Shown here piece after piece: positions 25,101-38,270 of a stretch of DNA of 64,000 nt. Under the pieces are notes generated by a model. It saw only the letters and a program-made list of their open reading frames with translations. It did no database searches and was not told where the DNA came from. Origin of the DNA: Lichenostomus cassidix. Its lineage: Eukaryota; Chordata; Aves; Passeriformes; Meliphagidae. Location: contig CM039184.1 in NCBI GenBank assembly GCA_008360975.2, positions 33,281,797-33,345,796 of the forward strand, in the 5' to 3' direction. Made by a program: the position numbers and the translations under genes. Numbering within the stretch: position 1 is the stretch's first letter; each line of letters begins with the position of its first letter.

Positions 25101-25919
25101 TGTCACAGCACAGATTTGACACAGTGTTAGTGCAGCTCAACAGGGAAATAAAACAAAACACTCCTAAAATTTTTAGTTTTAAAAATAATTAAACTTTCCC
25201 AGTGTATGTACTCTAGAGTAGAGCAAGTTTGAGACAACTAACAATGGATGCTTTTCTTAGACACTTTTGAAGGTCTTTGACCACAGTTAAGAGCTGGTAG
25301 CCATACACTCACTCATCTGCTGATGAAATTTCTACAGAAATGCCTGTGGTCCTCATTGACCACACTCCTTTAGACTGGTGTACCCAGTGGGACTTTGCCA
25401 TTGGTGTTGCCAAACATCTCATATTCATGTGCTGTGACTATAGAGAAACATACCCCAGGTATTTGATCCAGGCAAGCACAAAAACCAAACAAACCAGTCC
25501 AGAAACACTGTATGTCTTGAAGATTTTGAATGTAACTAATATTTTATGCAATCTTTTATTTACTTATTTAGTCAATAAGCCTTTGTGTAACCTAAATAAC
25601 AAGCAAAAGAGAAACAGAAGGAAATGCCTGCAATGATGCAGTGAGTGCAGCACCGTTTAAGGCAGAGTGAATAATCTTTATCTCAATTCTGAATGGATGT
25701 GAAACATCCATTTTTTTAAGTTTTATTTCAGAGACTGATGTATTCCTTCCTCTGCATCATTCGGCAGCTTTTGAAAGATGTCAAATGCTACAGCTGATCA
25801 CACAGAATGCTGTTTTCTGGGACCTCCCTTTTTCTTTTCTGGAAGGTGAGCTTCAAAAGACCTCAGTCCTCCAAGCTCTACCTTCCTAAGAAATAATTAC
25901 CAATCAAATATGATTTTTC

Positions 25920-25950
25920 TAAGATCATAGAGTCCAACCACTAGAACACT
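25920..25950 (-). mobile_element. Possible tiny CR1 3' remnant
   Basis: AGATCATAGAGTCCAACCAC resembles the complement of the CR1 tail (AAGATCATCTAGTCCAACC). Only about 20 bp match, so this is tentative. Confidence 0.3.
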
Positions 25951-28027
25951 TTATGTAGCTCCATTTAAAGACAAAAAATGGTATTCTTTTAACCTTTGTT
26001 ATAAGAACTTCCGTTGTAAGAAATCTTGTATTCTGTCACAAAAAAAGCTGAAATTTCAGTAATGATACCCTGCTCACTTTCATATTTCTCAAGTTTCCTG
26101 GCATTTGACTTTGTAAAGAAGATATATTAACAAATTTCAGCGTTGCAGTAAAATGTAGCATTTGGAAAAGCCCTGTATTTTGCTTGCTCTGACAATCTGT
26201 CAGGACAGGATTAGTGGTAATTCCCATACCCATGAGACCCTTTTTCTTTGTCTTTTACATAACTAGGCACAAGTAATCTTGACCCCTTGGCAACTTGAAT
26301 CATCAAGAAGAGTTCATTCTTAATTAAAAACAATTCCCATTTTTGAAGAAAAAAAATTGTGTCTAGATTTTTTTCAGTGTTTTAGGACAGGAGTATGAAA
26401 AATAGAATATGCTTGAAAGAATACATATCAGGACAAAGATAACTGCATCAGGTGAAACAACTTCCAGCAGAGAAAATTATCTTAATTTAATTACCCACAT
26501 TATCTTAATTTCACGTCATGCCCACTGGTAAGCAAATGTTCCCATATCCATCCTGGAGATACAGAAATTATTGCTAGTGGATACTGCAACCACTTTAGGG
26601 TTACACTGTATTTTTTTATCAAAGGGGCCACATTAGCTCTGCAATGCTGGGTCTTCCAGTGCTTTTCATTCTGTTTAACAATGCGAGCAGATGACATATT
26701 TATCTATTCATTTTCAAGATACTACACGAAATAGTAAATTAATTCTTTAAAAAAACATCCAGACTATCATTTTCCAGAGGGGTTACAGCACAGGGAGTAT
26801 TTAATTACATATATCAGTTAATATTTAATTACACAATCAATTATATTGCCAAAGACAAGAAAAGTGACCTAAAGAAGCATTTCAGAGCAGTTTAATTGAC
26901 TTGTATGCCTGAACACAGTTTAATCCTTTTAGTGGCCATCTTCATTCATTGTTAAAAGAAAATTAATTTGTTTTTAAAACTAGGAAAAAACCCCATAGTT
27001 TTGGCAGTAGCTACAGCTTATAATGAAAACAGTAAGACTATCCTGTACAATAAATCTGGAATAGTGCTTCAAACTATACTGAAATACAAATGTTAATGCA
27101 GGAATGCAGTATTTGTTTCTTTTATTGTTATAATGTTGCTACAGGGAAAAAAACACCATCTGTAAAAACTAATTTTGCTATATTATCAATGATACTTGTG
27201 CATAAAGATTTTAGTTTACTCATCAAAAGTGTTACTAAGCAGAAAAAGAAAAAAAATTCATCTAACAGAGATCAGTCTAAAGACATTTTAAAAATCCAGG
27301 CCTCCAATCTATGCTTTTCTTGCCAAATTCAGGTCCACGGTAGCCTAAAACCTCATGACAATTCTCTGCTCAGAAGCACCAAAGCCAGTATCATGTTTTG
27401 TTTAACAACAACCTTCCATAATCACCTGGAAGCCACTGAAATACAAGCATGCTTTAGCGACTATTTTTCTTCTGCAGTTTGTTCCATCTGCACCAATGGC
27501 TAAGCAATGCAAAGCCACTTCATTTTCTAGCAGCCTAATCTCACTCATGGTCCAAAAGAAAGTTGATTTGTTCCTATCAAACACTTTTCAAATGAAGTCA
27601 CTTACATAATACAGCCTTTACTAACAGATCTACAATGCAACTGCTTGCTCCTAGGACCAGCAACAAGGACTTCTAAGTTTCTTTCTATCACACTTTGTTT
27701 TCTTGAATATTTAATTGAAAACACTGGAGGAAAGAATTAGCTTCTTCTTCTTTCTTAAATACACCTATAAGCATATCAAGGAGTATTAAATGGCAAATAA
27801 GAAAGAACAGCAGTAACTCATACAATAGCTCATTTGAAAAATACCATGGTATTTTACTACAGGTACAACTTCAAAGCCCTTGGCAAAGAAAACAACCTTG
27901 AACAAAATAAAGCTGGTTTTATTCAAGAACAATCAGTGTTTCTGATAACTGTAATATTCTGTGAGCAAAATATTCCTTCCTTCTGGAAATGAGTATTAAA
28001 AATATTACATGAATTATCATCACTCAC

Positions 28028-28142
28028 CTCTCCTGTCATTTCTGCCTGCATTTGTGGATTTGTCAGAAGGGCAAGGGCAACGTCCTTCACATTTCACTGA
28101 AATTTGTTTTCCTGAGACACAGGCTTGATAGTCTAATTTGCA
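28028..28142 (-). CDS. SPOCK3: SPOCK3 (testican-3) internal exon B: second half of Kazal module and linker
   Basis: This 115-bp minus-strand exon has the acceptor CTCTCTCCTTACAG and the donor GTGAGT. It starts in phase 0 and encodes CKLDYQACVSGKQISVKCEG, then RCPCPSDK and the linker STNAGRNDRR. It ends with one base (G) of a split codon. The CKL(D/E)YQAC...GKQISVKCEG..CPCPSDK string is diagnostic of testican-3: testican-1 and -2 differ strongly at GKQISVKCEG. With exon A it completes the Kazal-like module, including the closing C-P-C. The linker after PSDK is the most diverged part compared with the mammalian protein as I remember it. Splicing to exon C gives codon G+TA, so the linker reads RRVCSD. 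No frameshift or stop is present. Confidence 0.96.
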
Positions 28143-28732
28143 CTGTAAGGAGAGAGAATTACTATCGTTAATATAAACATACTTCATAACAAAAAATCAC
28201 AGTTCCAAGAATTTTGAAGCAATCTTTCATTAAATGCTTAAATCTTTGCAGACACAGCTGCTAAGAAAAGCCATCTGCAGTATATCCTACTTTCATAAGA
28301 AAAATTACATGAAATAAAGGTAGAGTTTTTGGTTCCTAACCTGGCTACAGTTTCAGACTCAATTCAAGCAAGAATGCACTTGTGGTGTGAGACTGATTTG
28401 AATATGCATGCTAAATGGAAATACACTGTATTGATTTTATCTGTATTATTTGACCAAATAAACACAGCAACAACATTCATTATGGATAGGAAGCAATAAA
28501 CACTAACTTGTTATAGAATTTATCTCTCAATTTCTATCTTTAAGATGACAGTATCCTGGCAAAAAGCATTAACAAATAAAATGAAAAGCTGTGCCTAATG
28601 TAATTCTGCATATTCACTATCATTTCTGATATAGAAGCATTAATTTGTGTGGTTCTGAGATGTATACTTCCAGCTCCAACTCAGAAACCATACACAAACT
28701 AACTACATCTAACTGAGAAACAGAATTATTGC

Positions 28733-28781
28733 TTATATAATAAGCATATAAAAAATTGTTTATATAATAAGCATATAAAAA
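28733..28781. repeat. Tandem duplication (period 27)
   Basis: TTATATAATAAGCATATAAA occurs at 28733 and again at 28760. Confidence 0.85.
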
Positions 28782-30889
28782 TAATGTGGTTAAAAACTAC
28801 ATAGAGAAAATAATGTCATTGTCATTCTTACTGAAAAACTGAATTTTTCTTCCAGTAAAACAGTTCCGTACATAGAGATCTGTCTCTGGGATGTTTTGCC
28901 AATGTATTACCAGGAAAAATACAAAGGAAAAAGAGGTGGGGAAGGCATCTACAAAGAGCTTTTCTAGAAGTGAAAGAAGAAAGATTGTCATGAAGAGCAC
29001 TTAATCCTTGAACAAAAGATGGAAGATGTCTCATTAAACAGGTAAAGGACACAGAAGCATGTGAGTCAGAAAAACAGTTCAAGTAACAAAAATATGAAGT
29101 GTTTTCTATGCATCACAACACTTCAGAACAATCTCACTAGAATTTGTCTCTTTTATTCCCTGACTCATCTTTTGCAAGGATATCTAACTTCACTGTAATG
29201 CAATTTTGTTATACAATTACAGGATTGCCAGTAAGCCCTAAAGTCAAAGTTTCTCTCTCTCCTAGAAACATGTAGGCAGTAGGAGCACTGTAGCTATGCA
29301 AGAATCAAGGAGCCTCCTGAAAGACTGCACTTGAGTAGTGCAGTATGCACATGTAAGCACTGTGCATTTAGAGAACTTTATCAACTTTTCAAGCAGTCAG
29401 GCTTCTAGTCCTGTCACACTCTCATGCAGTTCTGTACCTTGCATAACCTGAACTGCATCACTGTATACATTTTGCACCACAGCCAGTACCAAAAAGACAG
29501 AAATTATTGCCTCAAATTTTTTGTATTTAAATGAAGTCATTATTGCACTTCAGTTTTGAATGTGTCACCTTGTGCCAAAAAGGCATGGCTAAAGGAAAAT
29601 GACACTAAAAGAACCTTTCAATTCTACCACAAAAGCCCCAACTTAACTGCTCCAATTAAAAGCTATATTGCACTAATATCTCATAAACGACTGGAAAACA
29701 GAAGCAAAACAAACACCTGCCTATGCTGATTTTGAAACAACTGAATACTTTTTCTACCTCAATTATCCTGGCTGTACAGGAGTGTGCTTGCATTAGCTAT
29801 GACGCCCACCAGCCCTCCCTCCAGACAGTACATGACCTAATTCGTATTTTAATACTCAAAACAGTATTTGGAGCTCATGGAAGGGATTATAGCTCAAATT
29901 TAATACTTGTTGTTGCTAAAAAAAATATGTCTTTCCTTATTTTGATATCTGAGAATTTTTATTACTCAAATTTAGTAGTTTTAAGGAGTCAAACCTACAG
30001 ATAGCTATGCTTTAGGCTTTGATTACTCCGCTTGGTGAGACCACCACTTAAAATTTGACATATAAACCATTCCAGGTTTGTTTTACTAAGAATTAGAGTA
30101 CAAAGAGTGAGGAAAAAAAAGTAATACGTTTCTTTAATTTCTGAAGATTTTTTAATCCTCTGTTTGAGAGATTATTCTTTACAGATTCCAGTGCTCCTAA
30201 CTTTAATTCACTCAAAATGTTGCTGAAGAGACTAGTAGAGACTTCACAGGTGTCTCAACTAACATAAGTTGTGAGTTTAGTCCTTTTGATTTATTTTTCT
30301 TTGAAGTTGTCTACTCAGTCCTATTTGCCCAAAAACACTTGTTTAACACTGTCCTTTTAAATCCTAAAAAAAGACTTAATGCCCAACACCTGCCACAGGC
30401 AGAGAATACATGAGATTCTGAGTGCAAGGTCAGTACATAACACTTCCAAATCAGTACTCCCATTCACAGGTATGAAAAAATTTTACCCTCACTGAACTCA
30501 TTTCAAGGACAGGAAGGCAGCAGAGACATATTCATAGTTTTTTGGAAACAAAGCAACATCATGGCTCTTGCATCAGTTGGAAATGAATCAAGGCTGTTCT
30601 GACAATTTCCTAACCAGGAACAGAACTCTGGTTCAAACCTCTTGTCATCATTCCCCAAATTAACAGTGCACTGGGATACTGTAAAGATAGCTCAGCTGAA
30701 TAAAGGTGGGTCTAACTTCCTTCAATGTTACACTCAAGCTGGTAGGAGAGCAAGCAACATACCTGAAAAACTCCACAGAAAAAGAAACCACTGACATACA
30801 GGCTATGAGGACACTGAGAAAGAGTGCTAAAAAAGGAGAGCTAGTGGGAGGGGATTCACACCAGGGCACTCAAAAGAGCAGGCTGATTT

Positions 30890-31700
30890 CATCACAAGAT
30901 CTCTCCCCATGCTTTTCAATGGTCTTGGGAATCTGGAGAGTCAACAGGAAGCTGACAAATGCTGACCCTGGTAACTACCAGTTTGTCAATCCCACCTCCA
31001 TGCCTGGTAAAATTATGGAGATTATTCTGGGAGTTACCAAAAGAGATATGAAGGACAATGCAATCATTGGTCACAGCCAGGACAGCTCCATGAGGATGAT
31101 GTCCAACTTGACAATTTCCTTTTACGACAAAGTTACCCACCTAGCTGACCAAGGGAAGCCAGTTGATTTAATCATTTTGAATTTTGAAGTTTTGGGTGCC
31201 AGAGTATAAGAAAGACATTAAGCCAACAGAGAGCCTCCAAAGGAGAGCCACAAAGATGGTGAAGGGCCTTGAGGTGAAGCTGTATGAGGAGCAGCTGAGG
31301 TCACTTGGTCTGCTCAGCCTGGAGGAGACTGAGGGGAGACCTCATTGCAGTCTGCAACTTCCTCATGAGGGGAAGAGGAGGGGCAGGCACTCATCTCTCC
31401 TCTGTGGTGACAGTGACAGGACCCAAGGGAATGGCCTGAAGCTGAGTCAGGGGAAGTTTAGCTTGGATGTCAGGAAAAGGTGCTTCACCATTCACTCTTC
31501 TCCACCTTTTGGTGTTTGGGCACTGAACAGTCTCCTCAGCGCAGTGGTCCCAGCACCAAGCCTGACAGAGTTCAAGAGGTGTCTGGACAATGCTCTCAGG
31601 CACATGGGGATTCTTGGGGATGTCTTGTGCAGGGCCAGGAGCTGGACACAAGGATTCTTGTGGGTCCCTTCCAATTCAAGTTATTCTATGATTGTAATGG
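30890..31700 (+). mobile_element. CR1 LINE copy with internal deletion (reverse transcriptase start joined to 3' region)
   Basis: The plus strand encodes a CR1 reverse-transcriptase stretch at about 30955-31190: DPGNYQFVNPTSMPGKIMEI corresponds to the family's DPGNYRPVSLTSVPGKIME, followed by MKDNAIIGHSQ and SFYDKVTHLADQGKPVDLII. At about 31186-31200 it jumps directly to the far 3' part (tgccagagtataagaaagac, ctccaaaggagagccacaaag, ctgctcagcctggaggagac). It ends with GTGGGTCCCTTCCAATTC and TTATTCTATGATTG, the typical CR1 terminus. Most of the polymerase domain is absent. The 167- and 177-codon frames here are fragments of this element and not host genes. Confidence 0.88.
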
Positions 31701-33400
31701 GTTGGAAGATGAAATAAAGGATATCCTATTAAACATGGAAGAGTTTTAGAAGATAGGAATATAATAAAAATATTCCTAATATTAAAATAGGCTAAAATAT
31801 AATGTAATTCAATACAGAAAATTGCTATGTTCTGTTAGGTAGACAAAATAATTGAGAATTAACAACAAGCTGGAGCAACTGGCTAGACACCCATTCTAAA
31901 GGAAAAATAAAAGTCTAGTGATCATTAAGAACAATTGAGCAGTGTTTAAAAACATCACCATACCAGGATATATAAATGGCAGTGCAATCTGCAAAACATA
32001 TAAGATAACTTCACATAGCTCTGGCAGCACTGTGCAGCTTGTGACAAGGTTTCAAACAAGACAGGAATTAACTGAAAAGGGAGTAACAGGAATAATGAGA
32101 ATCCTAGAAAATAGCAAAAAGTGGCTGAAGACCTGGGTCTTAAGAAAAGAGGTTTCACAAAACCGCTGTCAAATAAGTAAAAGGCATCAGAAAGGTACCT
32201 GAAAAGAATACCATGATGAATGTTAAAAGAAATAATTGTCTCAAATTGCTACAGAAAAGTATCAGATTAGACACTTGGCAGACTTTTTAAGAAGGGTAGT
32301 AACATCTTAAATCATTGGAGAAGCTTTCTGAATCTTAATAACTATCTGTACAACCAGGCTTAGATAAATCTGTTGAGAATTACACCTGTGTAACTTATCT
32401 TGCTTTGAGAAAATGGGTGGGTCTGATGGCATCAACCTTATTCAGTTGGGAAGTACACCTGAACCAGTGTCAAGAGATTATTGCTTGCATAAATCTTGTT
32501 CACTTACTGAAGAGTTTGAAAGATGTATAATGAATGAACCAGGGAGATGGCACAAAAGAAAAGAAAAGTAATGCTTATACTGGTCTATTGATCCTAGATA
32601 ACTTCAGCAAAATTTTATTTGGTACTGAGTGTATTTGTGCTTTCCTGGGCTCTTGAAAACCTGACATACGATTTGGGAACATGTTAAATATTTTTAGAAT
32701 AAACTAAAACAAAAATTAGTTTAATCTATAAATGCTTTGCAATGTGCAAATATTAACAAAAATCATTAAATTGGATATCCACATCTCACATAAAATTTAT
32801 TTGCTTTCATCTGCAGAACCTTCTTCTCTCTGTAAGAAGACATCACACAGAGGGACAGTGTGTGAGACAGCTGTAAATTAGTTGCTATTTGCAGACTTCT
32901 CAAAATGTACAAGGAATAAAGACATATTAAAGTAGATGAGGAAATTAGTTTAACTGTCTCGCTACCATACAATAAAAGACGTAAGAGTGTACTGACAGCA
33001 ATTTCCTGACTAGATAAAAGGGAGGTGTGTCCATTCTGTGTGTTATGTCAGTGAAGAAAGCAACAGAATTAAGATTGCATCATAAGTCAACACAAAAAGA
33101 AAGATGAAGTGCTTGTGTGACATCGACTTTGGCATTTCCTATAATTTTATCAATTTACTTTTTCTCACAGACTTAATTCTGTTCCTTTTTGAGAACGCTA
33201 AAACCTCAGTGCAAGATGTCATTTCTCCACAACAGTACTGTCTTGCCAGGAATATCTAGCGGCTTTTAAACAATACCAACTCAAACTAAGTAACAAGGGT
33301 ACATGTGACTTCTCTGGCAAGTAAAGAAGAGAAGCTCAAGAACTAGTGCCTTGAGGTACAATCTGCAGACACTCCCTCCAATCCCTCTTTTCCATCTGTA

Positions 33401-33450
33401 TACATCCTGGGCAGCTGGAAGCAGATGTGGTACATCCTGGGCAGCTGAAA
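33401..33450. repeat. Tandem duplication (period 30)
   Basis: TACATCCTGGGCAGCTG starts at 33401 and again at 33431. The unit is GC-richer than its surroundings. Confidence 0.85.
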
Positions 33451-36138
33451 TTACCTGCCAGGATATTCATCTAGACGTCCAGTGAATACTGTGCCCATTA
33501 TGTAATTCAAACCCTTCACACTGAAAGACTTAAGTTTGGCCAGATACATCAACACACCCTTTTCTAAACAGAAGCATAACTGTAGTATTGGACAAAGTGC
33601 GAATTCAGTGTTAAAATATTCTAGATATTTTCATCTCCTGAGGTGCTGATACTTACAGAAGTGCTTTCTAGAACCCCATCACATTTAATACTGAGCTTTT
33701 AGTAAACTGCCTTTTAGATAAAAAATAATTAATATTTATGCAACTGTAAAGTGTCTCATCTTTGAAAGGTTAAACCATCACCTTAAAGTGTACCTTATCT
33801 CAATGACAGCTCAGTAGAAGTCCCTGATGTTTTTGTACATTTAAAAATCAAATAGGTCATGCTACCCAATTCTAAGAAAAAATATACAGATGAATAATTA
33901 AATTCAGATTCTCCTGATAATTATCTGTTCACATGCTACAAACAGAATTGCTGGCTTAATTTGGAATATCCTCTCAAAACTATAATTTCCTACCAAAAAA
34001 TGCTCACAATTCTTTCCTGTATATTTTCTAGATGATCAGCAATTCATGGTCACAAAATTTCTGTATGATGCAATTAACAGGATCTCTGAGAAAAGAGCTC
34101 TTTGCTAGAGTACCACAAAGCTGTATTTCTTCCAGTATCCCTATATGTTTCATGGATAAAAATCTTTTCCAGAGAGCTCCACATTCACACATCAATACAC
34201 ATCTGTTTTCTCTCTCATTTGAACCTGGTATCTCTGACAGCTGAACAGATAATGTCTGATCACTGTACTCTGTACTATGTGCTTTCAACTTATCTTCATG
34301 CTGTTTTCTTATCCACATTCCCTCCTTTCAAATTTTATTCCTATTTCACTATGTTACATACATTCCCCAGCTCAAAATTTGCCTTTACTTCGTGCAAAAT
34401 GTTATGTGAAATTATGCCCTCAGATTTAAGTCTAAGTAAAATATGTAAAGAATCTCTCTTTTTTAACTCAGTAGGTGATTCCTGTTGCCAAACATAGGGG
34501 CAGGGTGAGCAGGGTGAGTGCTGATCAGGTATGTTCCACGTCCAGTTCATGCAGTAGCCTAAAATTAAAAGCTTGAAATCATTGAAGTCAGGTCAACCAG
34601 ATATTCAGTCTTTTCTGAACACCCTAGAAAGCATATTAAGTCACAGAAACATGCCAATGGATGCCTACTGGGATTAGTTAAATTAGGCACCTACTTATCT
34701 CTGCTTTCCTACTTACAGGCTGCTAGAGACACATGATGCTGAGGAGCTTCTGCAAATCCTTCTAAGAATTTATCTGTTTTTAAAATCAGCTGTCTGCATT
34801 TTTAGACACCTCTACTCAGTTTGGAAAATATATACCTCACCATCTTAGTCTATACATATTGCAAACAGGTTAGCTAATACTTTATACCATCAAATGAGAA
34901 CACAAAGCTTAATTAATGGTAAATCCCTACTTGAAACACGCTGTTTCCAGTAAATTAATAAGTATTAATAATAATGCTTAAATAAAAATATTTTTACACA
35001 AATATTAATGTATTTGCGTAAAAAATGTAATATATTTCCTCACATCAAAATTAGTATTTCCATATTCCTTGAAGACAATCAATTCTGTAACAAACAAGAT
35101 ATTTCAAATACAAAAAAAAATTAAATTATGGCGTTTTAAAAAACTTATTCAAAAAAGGGGTAAAAATATACAACTGTGTTACTCCTCATCTTGACTTATT
35201 CCAAAAATACAAACATTCATGCAGCTAAAAAATGTACTAAAAGCTTCCTGTAAACACGCTTAACACAAAATAATAAATCTCTTTCTGACATACACAATCA
35301 TATACTTAAATCCATAAATTCTGGCTCTCACTTAGAGCTCTTGCCCATACAGTCCAAACCTCAGTACTTCATCAGGATCCTTATTTCAAACTTCTGCATC
35401 ATATTTATCAGACCTGAGCTAGAGATGCACAGAATGTCTCTCAACACTGTATGTATGTGAGATCCTTGGTATGCCCCGTTGCTGGCATTCAGAATTTTCC
35501 AATTTGGCTAAAATTTCTTGAGAGACAGAAGAATAAGTATGGCTCAGATAAAACTAAATTTACATTTCTAAGTTCCTACTTCAAATCTGAAAAATAACAT
35601 TCAATGAAAAATTTTCAATGTGAATAAAAACATTTCATTCTCCTACACAACCGCCTTAAAAATAGCTGACCATATTGCTTAAAAAATCAGCTAGTAAAGG
35701 TCTTCACTGATTTTCAGCTGGCATGCAAATTTCTGAGTAATGGCAATGGTAAAATAGAAGTAATGGCTAAATTGTAAAACCTTACAACAAGACACAAATG
35801 GCTTCCAAAAGTACAGAATGTTTTGTTAAAACAATTTGCTTATTCCTTATTAACATGCATTATCACTGTATTTTTAATGTGATATGACTTCCTAAGCCAT
35901 GCTGGCTGATTGCATCACTAATTAAACAAGTTCAATTTATCCAATTATATCTAAGTTGAAATATTTATAAAGTTGTATCTGAGCTAAAATAGCATCTAAA
36001 GGGCATGCTCATTAGTCTTCAATTACAGGAAAAATAATAGAAGTTCTAAAACCAATGTGCACAGACCTAGACAGTCCATACTTGCCTATCCCATCAAAGT
36101 TTCAAAGACATTTAAACTACTTTTTGTCAACTGTGGTG

Positions 36139-36181
36139 AAAAAGAAAAAAAAAAGAGAAAGAGGAAAAAAAACGAAAAAAA
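36139..36181 (+). repeat. A/G-rich low-complexity tract
   Basis: Runs of A interrupted by G (aaagaaaaaaaaaagagaaa..ggaaaaaaaacgaaaaaaag). Low complexity, no gene. Confidence 0.85.
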
Positions 36182-37714
36182 GTTCTGTATAGTTAGTTAC
36201 ATGTAAGTGAAATATCTAGGCAGTTTCAGTTTTCTTACCAGCATATTGCCTGTACAGCTCTCTGCTTTTTTGTCCACCTAAAAATGTATGCTAATATTCA
36301 CTTGAACTCCAAGTGCTAGAGTTAGTTTATTAAATAGTCCAAAATACAAGGCTCCATGTGCTATCAGTGACAAAAATATTTATGAAATTCCACATTCATA
36401 ATAGTTTTCACTCTGTCAGGAAAGAAACACAGTGTTGCACAAGTGGGAGTTAATATTCCAAAGCATGACTGTTTTTCACTAGACTACGTATCTCTTCTTG
36501 AGCTTAAAGTGATATATCTTGTCTAAATCTTTCCACTTGGTGCTGTCAGTACTTGATTTCAAAAACATGCAAAAATTATCCTTGTTCTGTGTCAAACACA
36601 TATGGATTAAAACCAGGGCGATAAAAAGCCAAGTCTTCATATGTTATGTTATGTTCTGAATGAAGAGCCAGAGTGACAAATTTTACTACAACAATGCCTA
36701 TTTTTCTCTTCCACTAAGTCCCTGGTGGCCGAAGATGTTACCTTTATTTTGTTGTTGACACACTGCTATGATGCAGAGGACCTACCTCTGATATTCAGTC
36801 ATATGTCTGAATTTGTTTTCAATGAAATATCCACGTAGTAATTGACTCACATTTAAAATATTTCATTGCTGGCTTGCCAAAATTACAAATTTTTTTAAAA
36901 ACCCGAAACAGGAGACTTGGAAGACCTTTAATGTTACAGACATTTTATCTCATTGGTATCTAACAAATTACTAGAACTGAAGCTTTTCTTTTTCTCCAGG
37001 CCAACATGATTAGTTTAGAGCACTGCTGGTGTAAATCTCTGTTATTGTATCTGAAACCTAAATTTCACAGTATTTCAGTTTCTTGTAAGTGCAGATGTGA
37101 CCTGCATGAACACTGTGTAAGAATACCTTTCTAGAAGCTAAGCACGTTTTCTGTTTGATTACTAAATTTAATTACATGTTCTAAAAATTTTTATTTTAAT
37201 AACTCCATTCTAACAATTTTCACTTCATTTGCAGTTCTGTAGCTAATTGCTACAGAATACTTTCACTGGGTAAAGATCTGAGCCAGCTCTCACTTGCCAT
37301 TTGCTGGTTTCCATCTCAACTTTATAATCCCATTCTTATCACAGACTGTTACTATAAACTCAAAATCTGTCCCCTAGGTTGACGTTATTTCACTTCATGT
37401 CATCTTTAACCATTCTCATTCCTTATTAAAAACTTATTTTCCACTTGTTTCAAAATAAATGCCTAAACAGTAGCCTCCCAAGATCACATAAGTCCCTTAT
37501 CCCACATAACTATCTCTTGAATTATTACCATCCTTATCCCCTACTTCACTGAAACCACATTGTTTAATGAGCTTCCACTTGGTAAATTTGAGGCAATTGT
37601 CTCTTGATCTCCTTCTTGCAACCAACACAATTAATCACTAACTTCTACACTATTTTCTCAGCTGCCTTAATGTTTCAAACAACTACAAAACATAACATTT
37701 ATTGTCTCAACACT

Positions 37715-38270
37715 TCAGACCCTCCTGCCATGGGCAGATAAATCTGCTTTTCTCAAAGCCCCTTCCACGCTGGCCTTGAACACTTCCAGGGATGGGAATC
37801 CACAACATTTCTGGGCAACCTGTGCTAGTGACCCATCACCTGTATAATAAATAATTTCTTCCTAATATATAAACTAAACTTACCCATGGTCTGTTTAAAA
37901 CCATTCTTCCTTATCCTATCACTACATACACTTGCAGAAAGTCTCTCTCCAGCTGTCTTGTGGTTCCCTTTCTTGGCTCCTCTATCACTTGGAGAATGAA
38001 ATTCTCCTGAATGCATTCCTGGACCCTCCTGGAATGCTTATGCCCTGCTGAGTTGTCCCTACAACAGGTAATGGGGGTGGCTGAAGTCCCCCATGAGGAC
38101 CAGGGCTTGTGAAAGTGAGGCTGCTGACACCTGTCTACAGAATACCTCATTCACTTGTTGTTCCTGGTGTGGTGGCCAGTAGCAGCCCCCACTTTACTGT
38201 CACCTGTCCCTGTCTCCCTTTAATCCTGACCCTTAAACGCTTGGTCAGTGTCTCATCCATTCCAAGGTGA
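37715..38270 (-). mobile_element. CR1 LINE copy with internal deletion (endonuclease piece joined to 3' region)
   Basis: On the minus strand, about 38270-37980 encodes a CR1 apurinic-type endonuclease segment: the frames read PPHQEQQVNEVFCRQVSAAS, QALVLMGDF and DNSAGHKHSRRVQECIQENF, then ILQVIEEP. From about 37975 it changes abruptly to the 3' untranslated region (complement of cttgaacacttccagggatgg, gggcaacctgtgctagtgac, aataatttcttcctaatat). The whole polymerase domain is missing between them. No intact frame remains. Confidence 0.85.

Larger units (their letters stand above)
2056..28027 (-). other. SPOCK3: SPOCK3 intron between exons B and C (about 26 kb)
   Basis: This is a single large intron, inferred because exons B and C are adjacent in the protein (linker directly to CSDLEF). 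Recognised contents are the LTR fragment (3742-4235), CR1 copy (13335-13600), poly-A/T runs, short duplications and the candidate exons at 3017-3246, 8179-8219 and 21626-21777. The blocks 4236-13330, 13601-21600 and 21800-28027 otherwise hold only AT-rich unique DNA. A somewhat GC-richer patch at 15120-15420 and local patches at 11830-12350 and 20640-20940 carry no family I can name. Confidence 0.85.

Noticed and set aside
24974..25185. Plus-strand frame KKISKDIIQEDAAVRISQIF.. with protein-like composition.
   Set aside because: The opposite strand is also open, no homology is recognised, and no exon boundaries fit. Left as an unexplained intron patch.
30706..31717. Overlapping 167- and 177-codon plus-strand frames.
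   Set aside because: They are pieces of a CR1 retrotransposon and its untranslated region, not a host gene.
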